64,000 nt of DNA from Clostridium sp. AF37-5 (GTDB lineage: Bacteria; Bacillota; Clostridia; Lachnospirales; Lachnospiraceae): the NCBI RefSeq assembly GCF_003477605.1, contig NZ_QUDR01000004.1, positions 27,942-91,941 of the forward strand. The letters are read 5' to 3'. Below the pieces are notes generated by a model, which was given only the letters and a program-made list of their open reading frames with translations, had not been told where the DNA came from and did not search any database. A program made the position numbers and the translations under genes. This document shows positions 1-9,090 of this stretch, piece after piece; within the stretch, counting starts at the first letter, position 1; each line of letters opens with the position of its first letter.

Positions 1-1443
1 GACCGCAACGGCTCAAAAATGGTCTTAGGAATGACTCACGAGGAAGCTGCCGTTCAGCTTGTCCGCGATTATGCAAAAAGTTATAACAGTTATCCTTTTA
101 TGATTTATCAGATTCAGACTAAATTCCGTGATGAAGCACGTCCACGTGCCGGTTTAATCCGTGTCCGCGAATTTACTATGAAAGATGCTTATTCTTTCCA
201 CACTTCACAGGAAGACTTAGAGCGTTATTATCAAATTTGTTATGATGCTTATAACCGCATTTTTGCACGTGCCGGTATCCCGGAAGTAGTTACCGTTGCC
301 TCCGACTCCGGTATGATGGGTGGAAGTCTTTCCCATGAATATATGCTCTTAACACCAATTGGAGAGGATTCGATTGCCATCTGTTCCGATTGTGATTACC
401 GTGCAAATATGGAAGCTGCTGAATCGGTTATTGAAAATGCGAAAGATGCAGCCGATGAACCACTGACAAAAGTTCACACACCTAACATTCACACCATTGA
501 AGAAATCTGTGATTTTCTTCATTCTCCATTGGAGAAATCGTGTAAAGCTGTTGTTTACCAGAAAAATATGACAGACGATTTTGTTGTTATTTTCATCCGC
601 GGCGATTTAGATGTAAATGAAACCAAATTAACAAACTATCTCGGTGAAGAAGTTCATCCGGCTGTTATAACAAGCGACTGTGGTCTGAATGCCGGCTATA
701 TCGGCCCGGTAAATCTTACCGTAAATGGCAACTACACCGTGCTTTATGACAAATCACTTCAGGGAACAAATAATTTATCCTGTGGTGCCAACGAAGAAGA
801 ATATCATTACACGGGACTCTGCATGGAGCGTGATGTTGTCGATGCCGAATATGTGGATTTAGCAAAAATCGTTGATGGCGGCATCTGCCCACACTGTGGT
901 AAAAAGACCATCCACATTTCCCGCGGTATTGAAGTAGGAAACATCTTCCAGCTCGGAACGAAATATACAAAATCTATGAATATGCAGTATTTGGATGCGG
1001 ATGGCGAATCCCATTATCCAATTATGGGCTGTTATGGTATTGGCGTTGGACGTCTTGCTGCTTCTGTCTGTGAAGCACATCACGATGACTACGGTCCGGT
1101 ATGGCCGATTACCATTGCCCCATGGCAGGTTCACCTGTGCTGTCTGCGTGCAGACGATGCCGAAGCAAAAGCTTTTGCTGATGAATTATATGCAAGTCTG
1201 CAGAAAGAACACATTGAAGTTATTTATGACGACCGAAATGTCCGCCCGGGTGTTATGTTCTCTGACGCAGATTTACTTGGTGTTCCGATTCGTCTTGTAG
1301 TCAGCCCAAGAAATATGAAAGATGCAGTTGTAGAGCTTTCCAGCCGTGATAAGTCTGTACAGGATAAAGTTGCACTTGCTGATGTTGTACCAGCAGTAAA
1401 AGAATTGATTGCTAAGATGACAAAAGAAATTGAATCAAAATAA
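1..1443 (+). CDS. proS: Prolyl-tRNA synthetase, 5'-truncated by the window edge
   Basis: ProRS charges tRNA-Pro with proline in the cytoplasm. The frame is open from base 1, so the true start lies upstream; 480 residues are present against about 570 for the bacterial type, and roughly the first 100 are missing. Class II motif 2 is visible (FRDEARPRAGLIRVREF, then MKDAYSFH). It is followed by a YbaK-like editing insertion of about 150 residues, class II motif 3 (GCYGIGVGRL) and an anticodon-binding C-terminal domain. The insertion marks the bacterial rather than the eukaryote-like form. A hairpin terminator follows the stop codon immediately. Identification is secure; only the N-terminus is unknown. 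Confidence 0.97.
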   Translation, partial: DRNGSKMVLGMTHEEAAVQLVRDYAKSYNSYPFMIYQIQTKFRDEARPRAGLIRVREFTMKDAYSFHTSQEDLERYYQICYDAYNRIFARAGIPEVVTVASDSGMMGGSLSHEYMLLTPIGEDSIAICSDCDYRANMEAAESVIENAKDAADEPLTKVHTPNIHTIEEICDFLHSPLEKSCKAVVYQKNMTDDFVVIFIRGDLDVNETKLTNYLGEEVHPAVITSDCGLNAGYIGPVNLTVNGNYTVLYDKSLQGTNNLSCGANEEEYHYTGLCMERDVVDAEYVDLAKIVDGGICPHCGKKTIHISRGIEVGNIFQLGTKYTKSMNMQYLDADGESHYPIMGCYGIGVGRLAASVCEAHHDDYGPVWPITIAPWQVHLCCLRADDAEAKAFADELYASLQKEHIEVIYDDRNVRPGVMFSDADLLGVPIRLVVSPRNMKDAVVELSSRDKSVQDKVALADVVPAVKELIAKMTKEIESK

Positions 1444-1454
1444 CAAAAAAAATG

Positions 1455-1489
1455 AAGCCGGTCTGCGAAAAAGCGAACCGGCTTTTTTT
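1455..1489 (+). terminator. Rho-independent terminator of proS
   Basis: An 8-bp perfect stem (AAGCCGGT / ACCGGCTT) encloses a 14-nt loop and is followed by a run of T, 11 bases after the proS stop. The convergent carD gene ends just beyond it. Confidence 0.85.
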
Positions 1490-1503
1490 CATAATAAATT
1501 CAT

Positions 1504-2007
1504 TTACTCTCCACGAATCTGTGCTACAAAATACTCCTCTGCTTCTCCCTTTGTCATTTCAAAAGGAATTGCTAATTCACCAAACAAATTATCCTCTGCC
1601 ATATGCAGATAACGCTCATCACTTGTTGTTGCTTTTTTTCCTTTTTGTAATCTGGCCTGATTTCTCTGATAAGACGTCTTAATCAGTTTAACCCACTGTC
1701 TGCTGTCACAGGAACGGAGTGCCTCTTTGTACACCTCTTCCCGCTTCTTATCGTTCTCTACCCAGAGTGTCTCAATTTCGTCCCACTCTTTTAATAATGT
1801 CTCTGCTTCTTTTTTCGTCATAACCGGACGTGTTACTACTCTTTTTCCATCCGTTGGTACAAACAGTTTACTGCCCGAAGTATAAATCGGAACCAGCGTA
1901 TAATACGTGCGCTGTGGGGCACCATCTATGCCATCCATATTTTGAATCGATTCTACCCGGCAGACTCCACTATTCCCATGCACTACATAGTCTCCTATTT
2001 CAAACAA
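1504..2007 (-). CDS. CarD/CdnL-family transcription regulator
   Basis: The 167-residue protein opens with the RNA-polymerase-interaction fold of the CarD_CdnL_TRCF family (FEIGDYVVHGNSGVCRVESI, then YYTLVPIY and KLFVPTD, residues 1-60). A helical DNA-contacting region rich in W, K and E follows. Family members bind the RNAP beta subunit and stabilise open complexes, especially at rRNA promoters. The length is typical. It is a single gene converging on proS, with its own promoter at about 2077-2105. Whether it activates or represses here cannot be read from the sequence. Confidence 0.88.
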   Translation of the reverse strand: MFEIGDYVVHGNSGVCRVESIQNMDGIDGAPQRTYYTLVPIYTSGSKLFVPTDGKRVVTRPVMTKKEAETLLKEWDEIETLWVENDKKREEVYKEALRSCDSRQWVKLIKTSYQRNQARLQKGKKATTSDERYLHMAEDNLFGELAIPFEMTKGEAEEYFVAQIRGE

Positions 2008-2076
2008 GTCTATCCATCCTTTCTGCCGACTGCGCCACGACTATAAGAGGCGCTTATATTTTCTGTCTACACTATT

Positions 2077-2105
2077 AGTATACCACTTTTTTGCTGTTAT
2101 CGTAA
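2077..2105 (-). promoter_or_regulatory. Putative promoter of the CarD gene
   Basis: On the minus strand TTACGA is separated by 17 bp from TATACT, about 70 bp upstream of the start codon. The -10 is good and the -35 weak. A short palindrome (ATAAG-5-CTTAT, 2043-2057) lies in the 5' UTR. Confidence 0.45.
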
Positions 2106-2144
2106 GATTTTTTTTAATTTCTTTTTGATACCTTTTTGATATTC

Positions 2145-2257
2145 GTTTGGGGTAAGTGCTTGATGGTTGTTTTTTAGGGTCCGTAAATTAGTCGAAAATG
2201 TTTTGCGACTAATTTACTGGAATCCTAAAAGATTAGCATCAAACACTTGGCACAAAC
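2145..2257. repeat. Palindromic element, copy 1 (short form)
   Basis: This is a 113-bp imperfect palindrome. The innermost arms GTAAATTAGTCG / CGACTAATTTAC (2183-2194 and 2206-2217) are perfect. Outside them the arms keep pairing imperfectly through CCTAAAA, CATCAA, CACTT and CAAAC. Sequence landmarks (AAGTG at one end, ACTGGAATCC, then CACAAAC at the other end) match the three larger palindromes at 47.4, 61.5 and 63.8 kb. It fills much of the gene-free stretch 2008-2461, which otherwise holds only the CarD promoter and a terminator. No coding capacity is seen. Confidence 0.7.
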
Positions 2258-2347
2258 TTCCCACTAAAAACTAGTTAAGCATTATTTGGTCGTTTGGCGA
2301 CACATCCCCCTCTCTCTTTTACAAAAGCACAGTCGAACAATACAGTT

Positions 2348-2436
2348 AAAATAGAAAAAAAGAAATTCAATTGGCGAGAGACTATAATGTGAAACATTAT
2401 CCTGTCTCAAGACAAATGAATTTCTTTTTTCTATTT
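2348..2436. terminator. Long bidirectional terminator hairpin after fabZ
   Basis: About 20 bp of A/T-rich arms (AAATAGAAAAAA..GAAATTCA and its complement at 2417-2436) enclose an inner hairpin ATAATG-TGAAA-CATTAT flanked by GAGAC/GTCTC. Reading either way gives T-rich tails. It lies 25 bp downstream of fabZ and probably ends the fab operon. Confidence 0.75.
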
Positions 2437-2461
2437 CATAATTATATTATTTCGACGCCTT

Positions 2462-2896
2462 TTACTTAGCATCCGTACACATAAAGCTGATTTCTGCTTC
2501 TGCTGCTAATTTACCATCTACTGTTGCAACTGCTTTGCCAATGCCCATTGGTCCTTTGCATTTAATAATTTCTGTCTCTAAGCGCAGACGGTCGCCCGGA
2601 ATTACCTGCTTTCTGAATTTGGCATTTTTGATTCCGCCAAAGAAGGCAAGTTTCCCTTTGTTTTCCGGAAGGCTTAATACTGCAATCGCGCCAACCTGAG
2701 CCAATGCCTCAATGATTAACACACCCGGCATTACCGGCTGCTGTGGAAAATGGCCCTGAAAAAATGGCTCGTTCATCGTTACATTTTTATATCCTACCGC
2801 TCTTACTCCCGGCTCCATCTCTTCGACGCAGTCAACTAAGAGGAACGGATAACGGTGTGGGATAATCTTTTGAATATCGTTGATATCTAATAACAT
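2462..2896 (-). CDS. fabZ: 3-hydroxyacyl-[ACP] dehydratase FabZ
   Basis: FabZ removes water from 3-hydroxyacyl-ACP in type II fatty acid elongation. The 144-residue protein has the single hotdog fold signature, [12 protein letters not shown] near the N-terminus and [20 protein letters not shown] with catalytic His49 and Glu63. The length is normal for FabZ and too short for the longer FabA isomerase. It is the last gene of acpP-fabD-fabG-fabF-fabZ, 21 bp after fabF. In many Clostridia accBCDA follow at this point; here a terminator follows instead, so the carboxylase genes must lie elsewhere. Confidence 0.96.
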   Translation of the reverse strand: MLLDINDIQKIIPHRYPFLLVDCVEEMEPGVRAVGYKNVTMNEPFFQGHFPQQPVMPGVLIIEALAQVGAIAVLSLPENKGKLAFFGGIKNAKFRKQVIPGDRLRLETEIIKCKGPMGIGKAVATVDGKLAAEAEISFMCTDAK

Positions 2897-2917
2897 TTCG
2901 TTTTTCCCTTCCGTTTT

Positions 2918-4153
2918 TTATTCTGCAAATGCCTTGAAAATCAATACAGCATTATGTCCACCAAATCCAAGAGAGTTACTCAGTGCTACATCAACTTTTG
3001 TTTCAACAGCCTCTTTCGGACAATCCAAATCACATTCCGGATCCTGATTTACAAGACCAATATTGGCATGTACATAGTTTTCCATAATAGATTTTACACA
3101 AGTAATTGCCTCAACACCACCGGCAGCACCAAGCAGATGTCCTACCATGGATTTTGTTGAATTAACTTTACACTGGTAAGCCGCATCTCCCATCGCAAGT
3201 TTAATTGCCTTAGTCTCGAATGCATCATTCATGTGTGTGCTGGTTCCGTGTGCATTGATATAATCAATATCTTCCGGTTTGATGCCCGCATCTTTGATTG
3301 CAAACTCAATTGCTTTTGCATCGCCGCTTCCGTCGTCAATCGGTGCTGTCAGATGATGTGCATCACTCGTTGCACCATAACCAACAACTTCTGCGTAAAT
3401 ATGAGCACCACGTGCTTTGGCATGCTCTAATTCTTCAAGAACTAAAATACCAGCACCTTCACCCATAACAAATCCACCACGGTCTACATCAAACGGAATC
3501 GAAGCTCTTTTCGGGTCATCTGTTGTATTCAATGCATTCAATCCGGTAAATCCGGCAACACCAAGCTCGGTAATCGCACCTTCTGAGCCACCGGCAACCA
3601 TAACATCTGCCTCACCATATTGAATGGATCGGTATCCCTCACCGATACAGTGAGTACCTGTTGCACAAGCTGTTACCACGTTGATATTTTTACCTTTTAA
3701 CCCAAACTGAATTGAAATATTTCCGGCTGCCATATTGGAAATGAGCATCGGAATCATAAGCGGAGCTACACGGTTTGGTCCTTTTGTCAAAATTTTCTCA
3801 TAATTTTTCTGCACACACTGAAGACTTCCAATTCCACAGCCGACGCTGCATCCTACCATAAATGGATCTTCCTTTTCCATATCCAGTCCACTGTCTTCAA
3901 GTGCCTCTTTTGCAGCTACAACCGCATACTGTGCAAAATCTTCCATACGTCGTGCGGATTTTTTATCCATCGCAATCGTCGGATCAAAATCTTTAACCTC
4001 TGCAGCCAAATGTGCTTTGTAATCGGTTGTGTCAAACTTCGTAATTGGTCCGATTCCAACGGTTCCTTTTTTTACATTTTCCCAAAAATCTTTTACATTA
4101 TTTCCGATTGGGGTTACTGCACCCATACCGGTAACTACAACTCGTCTACTCAT
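2918..4153 (-). CDS. fabF: 3-oxoacyl-[ACP] synthase II FabF
   Basis: This is the condensing enzyme that extends acyl-ACP with malonyl-ACP. The Cys-His-His triad is visible: Cys163 in VVTACATGTH, His in NAHGTSTHM and His in KSMVGHLLGAAGG. The length of 411 residues fits KAS II. An ATG exists 12 bp upstream (4165), but the strong SD GGAGGAAAGA overlaps it and sits properly in front of the ATG at 4153 (MSRRVVVTG), so 4153 is chosen. It lies 20 bp after fabG in the operon. No fabH is present in the window, so the initiating synthase is elsewhere. Confidence 0.96.
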   Translation of the reverse strand: MSRRVVVTGMGAVTPIGNNVKDFWENVKKGTVGIGPITKFDTTDYKAHLAAEVKDFDPTIAMDKKSARRMEDFAQYAVVAAKEALEDSGLDMEKEDPFMVGCSVGCGIGSLQCVQKNYEKILTKGPNRVAPLMIPMLISNMAAGNISIQFGLKGKNINVVTACATGTHCIGEGYRSIQYGEADVMVAGGSEGAITELGVAGFTGLNALNTTDDPKRASIPFDVDRGGFVMGEGAGILVLEELEHAKARGAHIYAEVVGYGATSDAHHLTAPIDDGSGDAKAIEFAIKDAGIKPEDIDYINAHGTSTHMNDAFETKAIKLAMGDAAYQCKVNSTKSMVGHLLGAAGGVEAITCVKSIMENYVHANIGLVNQDPECDLDCPKEAVETKVDVALSNSLGFGGHNAVLIFKAFAE

Positions 4154-4173
4154 TCTTTCCTCCATTCATTTTG

Positions 4174-4917
4174 TTACATCGCAATACCGCCATCGACACA
4201 CAATACCTGTCCGGTAATGTATTTTGCACGGTCAGACGCTAAAAATACAACTGCTTCCGCTACATCTTCTACCGTACCAAATGCACCGAGCGGAATCGTT
4301 TTACATGCTTCTTCTTTTACCGCATCCGAAAGCTTGTCCGTCATCTCTGTTGCAATAAATCCAGGTGCTACTGCATTTACTGTGATACCACGGGATGACA
4401 ATTCTTTTGCCGTCGCTTTGGTAAGACCAATTACACCGGCTTTGGAAGCGGAATAATTTGCCTGTCCCATATTACCGATAATACCCGATACGGAAGCCAT
4501 GTTAATAATACGTCCCTGACGCTGTTTCATCATCGGACGCGTCACAAATTTAATGCCATTGAATACACCGGCAAGGTTTGTCTGAATAACATCCTGAAAT
4601 TCCTCTTCCGACATTTTCATAATCAGATTATCTCTTGTAATTCCGGCATTATTTACCAAAATATCAATTCTTCCATATTCTTTTACTACGCCGCCAAAAA
4701 ATTCTTTTGCCTGATCAAAATCGCTGACATTGCACTGAATGGCTTTTGCTTTCCCACCATCTTTTTCAATCTCAGAAACAACTTCGTCGGCACGCTCTTT
4801 GGAACCATTATAATTAACAATTACCATTGCACCTTCGCGGGCAAGCGCTTTTGCAGTTGCTCTTCCGATTCCTCTGCTGGCACCGGTAACGACTGCTATT
4901 TTGTCCTGTAATAACAT
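4174..4917 (-). CDS. fabG: 3-oxoacyl-[ACP] reductase FabG
   Basis: This is the NADPH-dependent reductase of the elongation cycle, a classical short-chain dehydrogenase of 247 residues. It has the Rossmann motif TGASRGIG (11-18), NNAG (89-92), catalytic Ser142 (INMASVSG), Tyr155 and Lys159 (YSASK), and the C-terminal VDGGIAM typical of FabG. Its position between fabD and fabF supports FabG rather than another SDR. The gap to fabD is 22 bp. Confidence 0.96.
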   Translation of the reverse strand: MLLQDKIAVVTGASRGIGRATAKALAREGAMVIVNYNGSKERADEVVSEIEKDGGKAKAIQCNVSDFDQAKEFFGGVVKEYGRIDILVNNAGITRDNLIMKMSEEEFQDVIQTNLAGVFNGIKFVTRPMMKQRQGRIINMASVSGIIGNMGQANYSASKAGVIGLTKATAKELSSRGITVNAVAPGFIATEMTDKLSDAVKEEACKTIPLGAFGTVEDVAEAVVFLASDRAKYITGQVLCVDGGIAM

Positions 4918-4939
4918 ACTGCCTCTCTTTCATAAAGCA

Positions 4940-5872
4940 CTATTTGAGCGCTTCTACAACCTTGTCAATATCTTCCATTGTTGCCACATTATATGTAGTC
5001 AGTTCCTTGCCAATGGCTTTGGCAATTTTTTTATTAAATCCTGCCAATGTTCTTCCCGGTCCAATCTCGATAAAGGTATCAACACCGTTTTCTACCATCT
5101 TTTCCACTGACTGCTGCCAACGTACCGAATGGCTGACCTGACTTACAAGACGAGGCATAATGTCTGCCTGCTCTGTAATATAGGAAGCGTCTACATTTGC
5201 CACATAAGGAATCTGCGGTTTTTCAATCGTAAGTTCTTTTAATACAGCCTCTAATTTTTCACCGGCTCCTGTAAGAAGGCTTGAGTGAAATGGTCCGCTT
5301 ACGTTTAAAAGAACGGCTCTTTTTGCTCCGGCCTCTTTTAATTTGTCTGCTGCCTGTTTTACCTGTTCAGTCTCTCCGGAAATTACAATCTGTCCCGGAC
5401 AGTTATAGTTTGCAACCTGAACTTTATCAAACTCTTCAATATTTTTATCAATCTCTGCAGCATCCATACCAAGAATTGCTGCCATAGTACCTTTTCCTGC
5501 CGGTACTTCTTCCTGCATGAAAATACCACGTTTACGAACTGCTTTTGCAGCATCTACAAAATTCATAGAACCTGCTGCTACTAACGCACAGTATTCACCA
5601 AGGCTAAGTCCGGCTGCCACATCCGCCTTTACACCTCTGGTTTTCAATTCTTCCATAATTGCCACACTGGTTGTAAGAAGACATACCTGCGTAAATTCTG
5701 TAATATTAATGTCGTTATTTTCTTCAAAACAAAGTGCTTTCAAGTCCAAATCAACTGCCTTAGATGCCTGTTCAAACACATCTTTTGCCACTGCTGAATT
5801 TTCATAAACATTTTGTCCCATTCCTACCACCTGTGCTCCCTGTCCGGGGAAGACAAATGCAATTTTACCCAT
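4940..5872 (-). CDS. fabD: Malonyl-CoA:ACP transacylase FabD
   Basis: FabD moves malonyl from CoA to ACP. The 310-residue protein has FPGQGAQ near the N-terminus, the nucleophile elbow GLSLGEY with Ser90, the catalytic His region GPFHSSLL, and ANVDA. The length is typical. It follows acpP with a 146-bp gap that contains a strong hairpin (5940-5984). The rest of the operon follows closely. Confidence 0.95.
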   Translation of the reverse strand: MGKIAFVFPGQGAQVVGMGQNVYENSAVAKDVFEQASKAVDLDLKALCFEENNDINITEFTQVCLLTTSVAIMEELKTRGVKADVAAGLSLGEYCALVAAGSMNFVDAAKAVRKRGIFMQEEVPAGKGTMAAILGMDAAEIDKNIEEFDKVQVANYNCPGQIVISGETEQVKQAADKLKEAGAKRAVLLNVSGPFHSSLLTGAGEKLEAVLKELTIEKPQIPYVANVDASYITEQADIMPRLVSQVSHSVRWQQSVEKMVENGVDTFIEIGPGRTLAGFNKKIAKAIGKELTTYNVATMEDIDKVVEALK

Positions 5873-5939
5873 AGTTCTATCCTAGCCTTTCTTTCATCAT
5901 TCTCTCATCATTGGTGCGTATACATTGCACTCTAAAACA

Positions 5940-5984
5940 TTGACACCAAGAGAAGCGGACTATGTCAAACCTTCTTGGTGTCAA
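5940..5984 (-). promoter_or_regulatory. Intercistronic hairpin between acpP and fabD
   Basis: A perfect 12-bp stem (TTGACACCAAGA / TCTTGGTGTCAA) with a 21-nt loop lies 35 bp after acpP. A second small hairpin (ACCTG/CAGGT) lies nearer acpP. No real U-run follows on the minus strand. It may be a partial terminator or an RNA processing/stability site that keeps ACP expression above that of the downstream enzymes; this role is inferred. Confidence 0.55.
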
Positions 5985-6018
5985 TCTTGACCTGTTTATC
6001 AGGTTATGTGCAATTGTT

Positions 6019-6249
6019 TTACTCTACACCTTTGCTCTTTAAGAAATTAATTACGTCGCCTACTGTGTTGATGCTTTCCAAATCATCCGTAGGAATCTCA
6101 ACATCATACTCCTCTTCAAGAGCCATGATCAATTCATAGAGATCAAGAGAATCTGCTCCCAAATCATCTTTGAAAGAAGATGCTTCTGTGATGCTGTCTG
6201 CATCTACGCTCAACTGATCTGCGATAAGTTCCTGCATTTTTTCTAACAT
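6019..6249 (-). CDS. acpP: Acyl carrier protein
   Basis: This 76-residue acidic protein carries the growing acyl chain on a phosphopantetheine arm attached to Ser34 in the motif DDLGADSLDLYEL. The length and helix pattern are those of fatty-acid ACP. It is the first gene of the fab operon, with SD AAAGGAG in front of the ATG. A good promoter and an inverted repeat lie upstream at 6291-6347. Confidence 0.96.
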   Translation of the reverse strand: MLEKMQELIADQLSVDADSITEASSFKDDLGADSLDLYELIMALEEEYDVEIPTDDLESINTVGDVINFLKSKGVE

Positions 6250-6290
6250 AATACGATTTCTCCTTTTTACTTAAATTCTTTTTTTATTCG

Positions 6291-6347
6291 TTCAAAAATA
6301 TACTTTGAATCACCATGTATTGTAGCGTATCCACATACGTTTGTCAA
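6291..6347 (-). promoter_or_regulatory. acpP-fab operon promoter with start-site inverted repeat
   Basis: On the minus strand TTGACA (6342-6347) is separated by 17 bp from TACAAT (6319-6324). Just downstream, near the expected transcription start, lies TTCAAA-7-TTTGAA (6291-6309), well placed for a repressor. The half-sites resemble the FabT box but in the opposite order (FabT: TTTGA...TCAAA), and no FapR-like box is seen, so the regulator is unknown. Confidence 0.7.
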
Positions 6348-6358
6348 GATTTTTCCAT

Positions 6359-6655
6359 TTATATAAACTGGAGTGTAAAACAAACCACCGCCGCCAAGGT
6401 AAGCAGCACATAAAAAACGATTGCTTTCTTCCTCTCCGGATAGGCTTTCAGGGCATTTAAAACAAACAGCACAATAACAATTCCAAGCTCCGTTTTTAAC
6501 ATCCAGCCCTTATTCATCCCCATGCCCACATCGATAATGATAAAGATTAACAATATGGCAGTCAGTATACTTTGTAAAATCATGAGCACTTTTTCTTTCT
6601 GTCTCATAAGCCCCCACGCGCCTGCCATATCCTGCGAAAATTTTCTATCTGCCAT
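6359..6655 (-). CDS. Small membrane protein, function unknown
   Basis: The 98-residue protein starts with a hydrophilic 22-residue segment (MADRKFSQDM...) and has three predicted membrane helices, about residues 24-44, 55-71 and 78-98, separated by the basic loop YPERKKA. The ATG is preceded by AGGAG. I do not recognise the family. It lies between acpP and tRNA-Thr on the same strand and could be transcribed with the tRNA or from its own promoter. Confidence 0.65.
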   Translation of the reverse strand: MADRKFSQDMAGAWGLMRQKEKVLMILQSILTAILLIFIIIDVGMGMNKGWMLKTELGIVIVLFVLNALKAYPERKKAIVFYVLLTLAAVVCFTLQFI

Positions 6656-6759
6656 TTATTTCTCCTTTCTTATTGAAACTGCCTGCATCCACTTTACTGT
6701 AAATGCAGGCAGTTCGAAAATAGTATACAAAATAGTATATTGTAAACAAAATAAAGGAA

Positions 6760-6831
6760 GCTTCGAAAGGGACTTGAACCCTCGACCCCTTCATTACGAG
6801 TGAAGTGCTCTACCGACTGAGCTATCGAAGC
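6760..6831 (-). tRNA. tRNA-Thr, anticodon CGT
   Basis: The 72-nt cloverleaf has a 7-bp acceptor stem (GCTTCGA / TCGAAGC), the D-arm sequence AGCTCAGTCGGTAGAGC, anticodon stem CTTCA/TGAAG with loop CTCGTAA (anticodon CGT, codon ACG), and TTCAAGTCC in the T-loop. The 3' CCA is not encoded. It is the only tRNA seen in the window. Confidence 0.95.
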
Positions 6832-6856
6832 ACACGGTGTATAACCGACAGAATAT

Positions 6857-6885
6857 ATAATACACATTCCTAATTTTTTTGTCAA
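6857..6885 (-). promoter_or_regulatory. Promoter of tRNA-Thr
   Basis: TTGACA is separated by 17 bp from TATTAT on the minus strand, ending about 25 bp before the tRNA 5' end. Confidence 0.75.
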
Positions 6886-7004
6886 GTAATTCATTCATAC
6901 TTTTGGTCATTTTTTTCAAATAAGCAAAGACACCCACCGACACATAAAAAGCAAGTCCTGCCTCTCATGCACCGGTGGTGCTCTCCTAATCATAATACCT
7001 TACA

Positions 7005-9047
7005 TTACTTAGTAAGCAGCATCATAATCTCATTGCTTCGATTAATAAACTCTGTCATCTTATCTGCCTGCAGTGGCTGATGGCTAATCATTGCCAGATC
7101 ATAAAGCTGTTTGCAGAACATATCGCTGTGCTCGCCATCTTTGTTCGCCAGCAGATACTGGACCAAATCATTGTTTGCATTCAGAACAAGTGTCTGTCCG
7201 ACATCCGGCAGTTCCATACCGCCCATGCCATTTGCGGAATACATCTTCATCATATCCTGCATCCTTCTGGCCTCTTCAGACAAGGTAATCATAGAAGAAA
7301 CTTTATCATTTTTCAATTTCTCCACTTTAACCTCTAACTGGTCTTTTCCGGTTGCTTTGCGGAACAATTCTTTCAAAGTCTCAGTATCTTCTTTCAGTTT
7401 TTCCTCATCACCTTCTTCTTTGAAAGCATCCGTCAAATCTGCATCAATTCTCTGGAATTTCACATCGTCATCGCCGGCTTCCAATGCCGATACAAACGGC
7501 TGGTCAATGTTATGAAGAAGAACAACTGCATTCATATCCTGCTCACGGAACATCTTCACATACTGGCTCTGCTGCTGCAAATCGGTAACATAGTAAACAG
7601 TCTTCTTTGGTGCCTCTGTCTCTTCTGAAGATTTCTCATCCTCTTTACCTTCTTCAACCACTTCTGCTTCCACTTCCGGCTCCGGAATTGTCTCCAAATA
7701 CTCTTTTAATGTACTGTATTTGTCGTCTAAGTCTTTGAACAAAACATAATCTTTAATTTTCTCTTTGAACTTCTCATCTTTCAAGCAGCCAAATTTGATA
7801 AACGGGCTGATATCATCCCAATATTTCTCGTAATTCTCGCGGTCTGTTTTGCACATACCGGAAAGTTTATCTGCCACTTTTTTCGTAATATAATCCGAAA
7901 TCTTCTTCACAAAGCCATCATTTTGCAAGGCACTACGACTTACATTCAATGGCAAATCCGGGCAGTCAATAACGCCCTTCAACAACATCAGAAATTCCGG
8001 AATTACTTCCTTAATATTATCCGCAATAAATACCTGATTGTTGTATAACTTAATCATACCTTCAACATTCTCATACTCTAAGTTTACTTTCGGGAAGTAC
8101 AAGATACCTTTTAAGTTAAACGGATAATCCATATTCAAATGAATCCAGAATAACGGCTCACGGTAATCATTAAATACTTTACGGTAAAATGTCTTGTATT
8201 CCTCTTCGGTACACTCATTTGGATGTTTTGCCCAAAGTGGGTGCGTATCACTAATGGATACCGGACGTTTCAAAATTTTGGTCTTTTTAACCGGCTCTTT
8301 TGCTTCTTCGCCCTCTTTTTTATCGTCTTCTTTCGGCTCTTCTACAATTTCCTCAATCACCGTATCTTCATCTGTCACTTCTTCGCTCGGAATCGTCTCG
8401 TACTCCGGCTCAGCATTCGCTTTAGTAAGGAAAATTTCAACCGGCATAAAGGAACAATATTTATCAAGCACCTCACGAACACGGTATTCGTTGGCAAACT
8501 CGTAACTGTCCTCATTTAAATGCAGAATAATCCGGGTACCTACTGTATCTTTATCGGATGGTCCCATCTCGAACGTCAAACCACCGTCAGACTCCCAATG
8601 AACCGCTTCCGAACCTTCTTTATAAGAAAGGGTATGAATTTCTGCAGAGTCCGCTACCATAAATACAGAGTAAAAGCCAAGACCAAAATGTCCGATAATC
8701 TGCTCTTCATTTGCTTTATCTTTATATTTTTCCAAGAAATCAGCAGCACCGGAAAAAGCAATCTGGTTAATATACTCTTTCACTTCGTCTGCCGTCATAC
8801 CAAGTCCATTATCGGTAAACGTAATTGTTTTATCTTCCGGATTTACTTCCACCTCAATTTTAGCTTTGTAATCATCCGGCAGAGAAGTCTCACTCATCAG
8901 ATCTAATTTTTTCAATTTCGTAATCGCATCACAAGCATTACTTACAACCTCGCGGATAAAAATATCATGGTCTGAATACAGCCATTTCTTAATAATCGGG
9001 AATATGTTTTCTGAATTAATCGCTAAATTTCCTTGTTCATTCGTCAT
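7005..9047 (-). CDS. htpG: HSP90-family chaperone HtpG
   Basis: This is a cytosolic ATP-dependent chaperone of 680 residues. The N-terminal GHKL ATPase has REVVSNACDA, the motif DNGLGM (79-84) and GHFGLGFYS. The middle domain has the LPLNVSRSALQ arginine motif. Two acidic insertions are unusual for bacterial HtpG: a charged linker at about 211-262 and a second one in the middle-domain region. SD GGAGG sits 8 nt before the ATG at 9047 and overlaps an earlier ATG at 9062, so 9047 is preferred. A perfect CIRCE and a consensus promoter lie upstream, pointing to HrcA control. Confidence 0.95.
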   Translation of the reverse strand: MTNEQGNLAINSENIFPIIKKWLYSDHDIFIREVVSNACDAITKLKKLDLMSETSLPDDYKAKIEVEVNPEDKTITFTDNGLGMTADEVKEYINQIAFSGAADFLEKYKDKANEEQIIGHFGLGFYSVFMVADSAEIHTLSYKEGSEAVHWESDGGLTFEMGPSDKDTVGTRIILHLNEDSYEFANEYRVREVLDKYCSFMPVEIFLTKANAEPEYETIPSEEVTDEDTVIEEIVEEPKEDDKKEGEEAKEPVKKTKILKRPVSISDTHPLWAKHPNECTEEEYKTFYRKVFNDYREPLFWIHLNMDYPFNLKGILYFPKVNLEYENVEGMIKLYNNQVFIADNIKEVIPEFLMLLKGVIDCPDLPLNVSRSALQNDGFVKKISDYITKKVADKLSGMCKTDRENYEKYWDDISPFIKFGCLKDEKFKEKIKDYVLFKDLDDKYSTLKEYLETIPEPEVEAEVVEEGKEDEKSSEETEAPKKTVYYVTDLQQQSQYVKMFREQDMNAVVLLHNIDQPFVSALEAGDDDVKFQRIDADLTDAFKEEGDEEKLKEDTETLKELFRKATGKDQLEVKVEKLKNDKVSSMITLSEEARRMQDMMKMYSANGMGGMELPDVGQTLVLNANNDLVQYLLANKDGEHSDMFCKQLYDLAMISHQPLQADKMTEFINRSNEIMMLLTK

Positions 9048-9090
9048 GTTATCAACCTCCAATTAGTAATTCAATCTTGTTCTAACAGAT

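Noticed and set aside
6291..6309. FabT operator upstream of acpP
   Set aside because: The half-sites are in the opposite order to the FabT consensus and no fabT gene is in the window; kept only as an unknown inverted repeat.
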